A DNA stretch of 14,363 nt from Nitrospiraceae bacterium (GTDB lineage Bacteria > Nitrospirota > UBA9217), in NCBI GenBank assembly GCA_003454665.1, contig DMKB01000211.1, positions 1 through 14,363 on the forward strand, read 5' to 3'. The notes below the pieces were generated by a model that saw nothing but the letters and a program-made list of their open reading frames with translations, was not told the DNA's origin and ran no database searches. Position numbers and translations under genes: made by a program. Below, one piece after another: positions 13,116 to 14,363 of the stretch; position 1 is the first letter of the stretch, and each line of letters opens with the position of its first letter.

Positions 13116-14363
13116 CTATCGCTTCGGCAAATCCGGTAAAGGCTTACGTTCCTTCTTCTCATGTCTCTTATAATCATCATCAAAACGAACAATATCGTCT
13201 TCCCCCAGATAACTTCCAATCTGTACTTCAATAAGTTCCAGTGGAATCACTCCCGGGTTTTCCAGCCGGTGTGTTGTGCCCAGGGGAATGTAGGTTGACT
13301 CATCCTCACGCAACAAGATTGACTGATCACCGTTTTCCACCTTTGCCGTACCGGTTACAACCACCCAGTGCTCGTGGCGATGATGATGCATCTGCGAGGA
13401 GAGTCTGGCCCCGGGATTTACTGTGATCCGCTTGATCTGGAAACGATCATGAATCTCCAGGGTGGTATAGCTGCCCCATGGACGATAAACGGTTGTATGG
13501 GTATGAAACTCCGACCTGCCCTGTTTTTTCAATTTATCGACAATCTTTTTTACATCCTGGGAACGATCCATGGGTGCGACCAGTACTGCATCCTCAGTTT
13601 CAACCACCAGGGTGTCCCGCAGACCGATGGCCGTGACCAGGGTATCTTCAGAGCGGATGAGACAGTTTTCAACATCCTCCAGCAACACATCTCCGCTCAT
13701 GACATTTCCATGCTCATCTTTTGGGGAAACTTCCCACAGAGCCCGCCATGATCCGATATCATTCCAACCAAAATCCGCTTCTACCACAACAGCCTTAGTA
13801 GTTTTTTCCATCAGGGCATAGTCAATGGAATTGGGTGGGCATCGCTCCATAGCGGTCCGGTCAAAACGAAAGAATTCGCCATCTCTGCTGCCGCCCTCAA
13901 CAGCTTTTCCCATGCATTGCAGGATATCCGGTGCAAAATCGTTCAATTCGGAAAGTAGGATGCCTGCGGGAAAGGCAAACATGCCGCTGTTCCAGAAATA
14001 GTTTCCGTCGGCCACATATTTTTCAGCGGATTCAAGATCCGGTTTTTCGACAAAAGAATCCACAACACCACCAGCACCCCGGCAGATATACCCGTATCCG
14101 GTTTCAGGATGATCCGGTACAATGCCAAAGGTGACCAGATGACCCTGGACAGCCTGTTCATGAGCCCTGGCAACAGCCTCAACAAAATCTTCGGGCCGGG
14201 CAATAAGATGATCCGCCGGCAGCATCAACAGTATTGCATCTTCCTGGTGCTGCTGCTTTGCAAACAGGGCTGCACCACAGAGGGCAGGAGCGGTATCTTT
14301 TCCCAGGGGCTCAAGGAGCAGATGATATTCTGGAAATAAGTCCAGCTCCTCAACCTGACTCCG
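13116..14363 (-). CDS. manC: Mannose-1-phosphate guanylyltransferase / mannose-6-phosphate isomerase, 5' end beyond window
   Basis: A bifunctional type II enzyme that makes GDP-mannose from mannose-1-phosphate and GTP and isomerises mannose-6-phosphate and fructose-6-phosphate. The frame is open to the right edge (416 codons including the stop), so the N-terminal nucleotide-binding GGxGTR motif and start lie outside. Visible nucleotidyltransferase motifs are LLLEPLGKDTAPAL, LMLPADHLI, TFGIVPDHPETGYGYI, FVEKPD and VVEADFGWNDIGSW. The C-terminal cupin isomerase domain begins YRPWGSYTTLEIHDRFQIKR and contains PGARLSSQMHHHRHEHWVVV with the metal-binding histidines, then GTTHRLENPG. It is the first visible gene of the minus-strand operon and feeds the same pathway as the phosphomannomutase downstream. 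Its TAG stop sits two bases from the S23 element. Confidence 0.95.
   Translation of the reverse strand, partial: RSQVEELDLFPEYHLLLEPLGKDTAPALCGAALFAKQQHQEDAILLMLPADHLIARPEDFVEAVARAHEQAVQGHLVTFGIVPDHPETGYGYICRGAGGVVDSFVEKPDLESAEKYVADGNYFWNSGMFAFPAGILLSELNDFAPDILQCMGKAVEGGSRDGEFFRFDRTAMERCPPNSIDYALMEKTTKAVVVEADFGWNDIGSWRALWEVSPKDEHGNVMSGDVLLEDVENCLIRSEDTLVTAIGLRDTLVVETEDAVLVAPMDRSQDVKKIVDKLKKQGRSEFHTHTTVYRPWGSYTTLEIHDRFQIKRITVNPGARLSSQMHHHRHEHWVVVTGTAKVENGDQSILLREDESTYIPLGTTHRLENPGVIPLELIEVQIGSYLGEDDIVRFDDDYKRHEKKERKPLPDLPKR

Overview
The window looks like a chromosomal segment from a Gram-negative, probably anaerobic bacterium. It encodes outer-membrane beta-barrels, a periplasm-spanning polysaccharide export apparatus, a TauE/SafE anion exporter and a proton-translocating transhydrogenase. 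Overall gene style suggests Desulfobacterota or Nitrospirota, but that placement is inference. No rRNA, tRNA or CRISPR is visible.

Layout. (1) 1-695, minus: 5' part of pntA (NAD(P) transhydrogenase alpha), cut by the left edge. (2) 696-1015: divergent promoter region. (3) 1016-2903, plus: a TauE/SafE-type exporter and a small three-helix membrane protein. (4) 3184-8211, plus: a polysaccharide export unit with a strong extended -10 promoter. It holds a five-SLBB outer-membrane export protein, a short Wzz-type chain-length protein and two tandem paralogous beta-barrels. (5) 8212-8590: convergent gap with a CACGAA-type hairpin repeat and the galE terminator. (6) 8591-14363, minus: a sugar-nucleotide and methylation operon read manC, S23 protein, phosphomannomutase/phosphoglucomutase, FkbM methyltransferase, class I methyltransferase, galE. 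manC is cut by the right edge.

The surface-polysaccharide genes fit together. ManC and the phosphomannomutase make GDP-mannose, GalE makes UDP-galactose, and the two methyltransferases may decorate the sugar. The SLBB and Wzz proteins export the chain. No glycosyltransferase, Wzx, Wzy or tyrosine kinase lies in the window.

The most interesting structure is on the minus-strand operon. A 484-bp unit (12630-13113) carries an S23/IVP four-helix-bundle gene between imperfect inverted repeats built on GAGCTACGAGCT. It sits exactly at the manC/phosphomannomutase junction and supplies the phosphomannomutase start codon. A 69-bp unit (12149-12217) with the same two ends and no gene lies in frame inside the phosphomannomutase, like a MITE derived from the larger unit. 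A remnant of a second four-helix-bundle-like gene, preceded by another short repeat, sits upstream of wzz (5369-5571). Together these suggest a family of S23-associated mobile elements living in mRNA-coding regions rather than in 23S rRNA.
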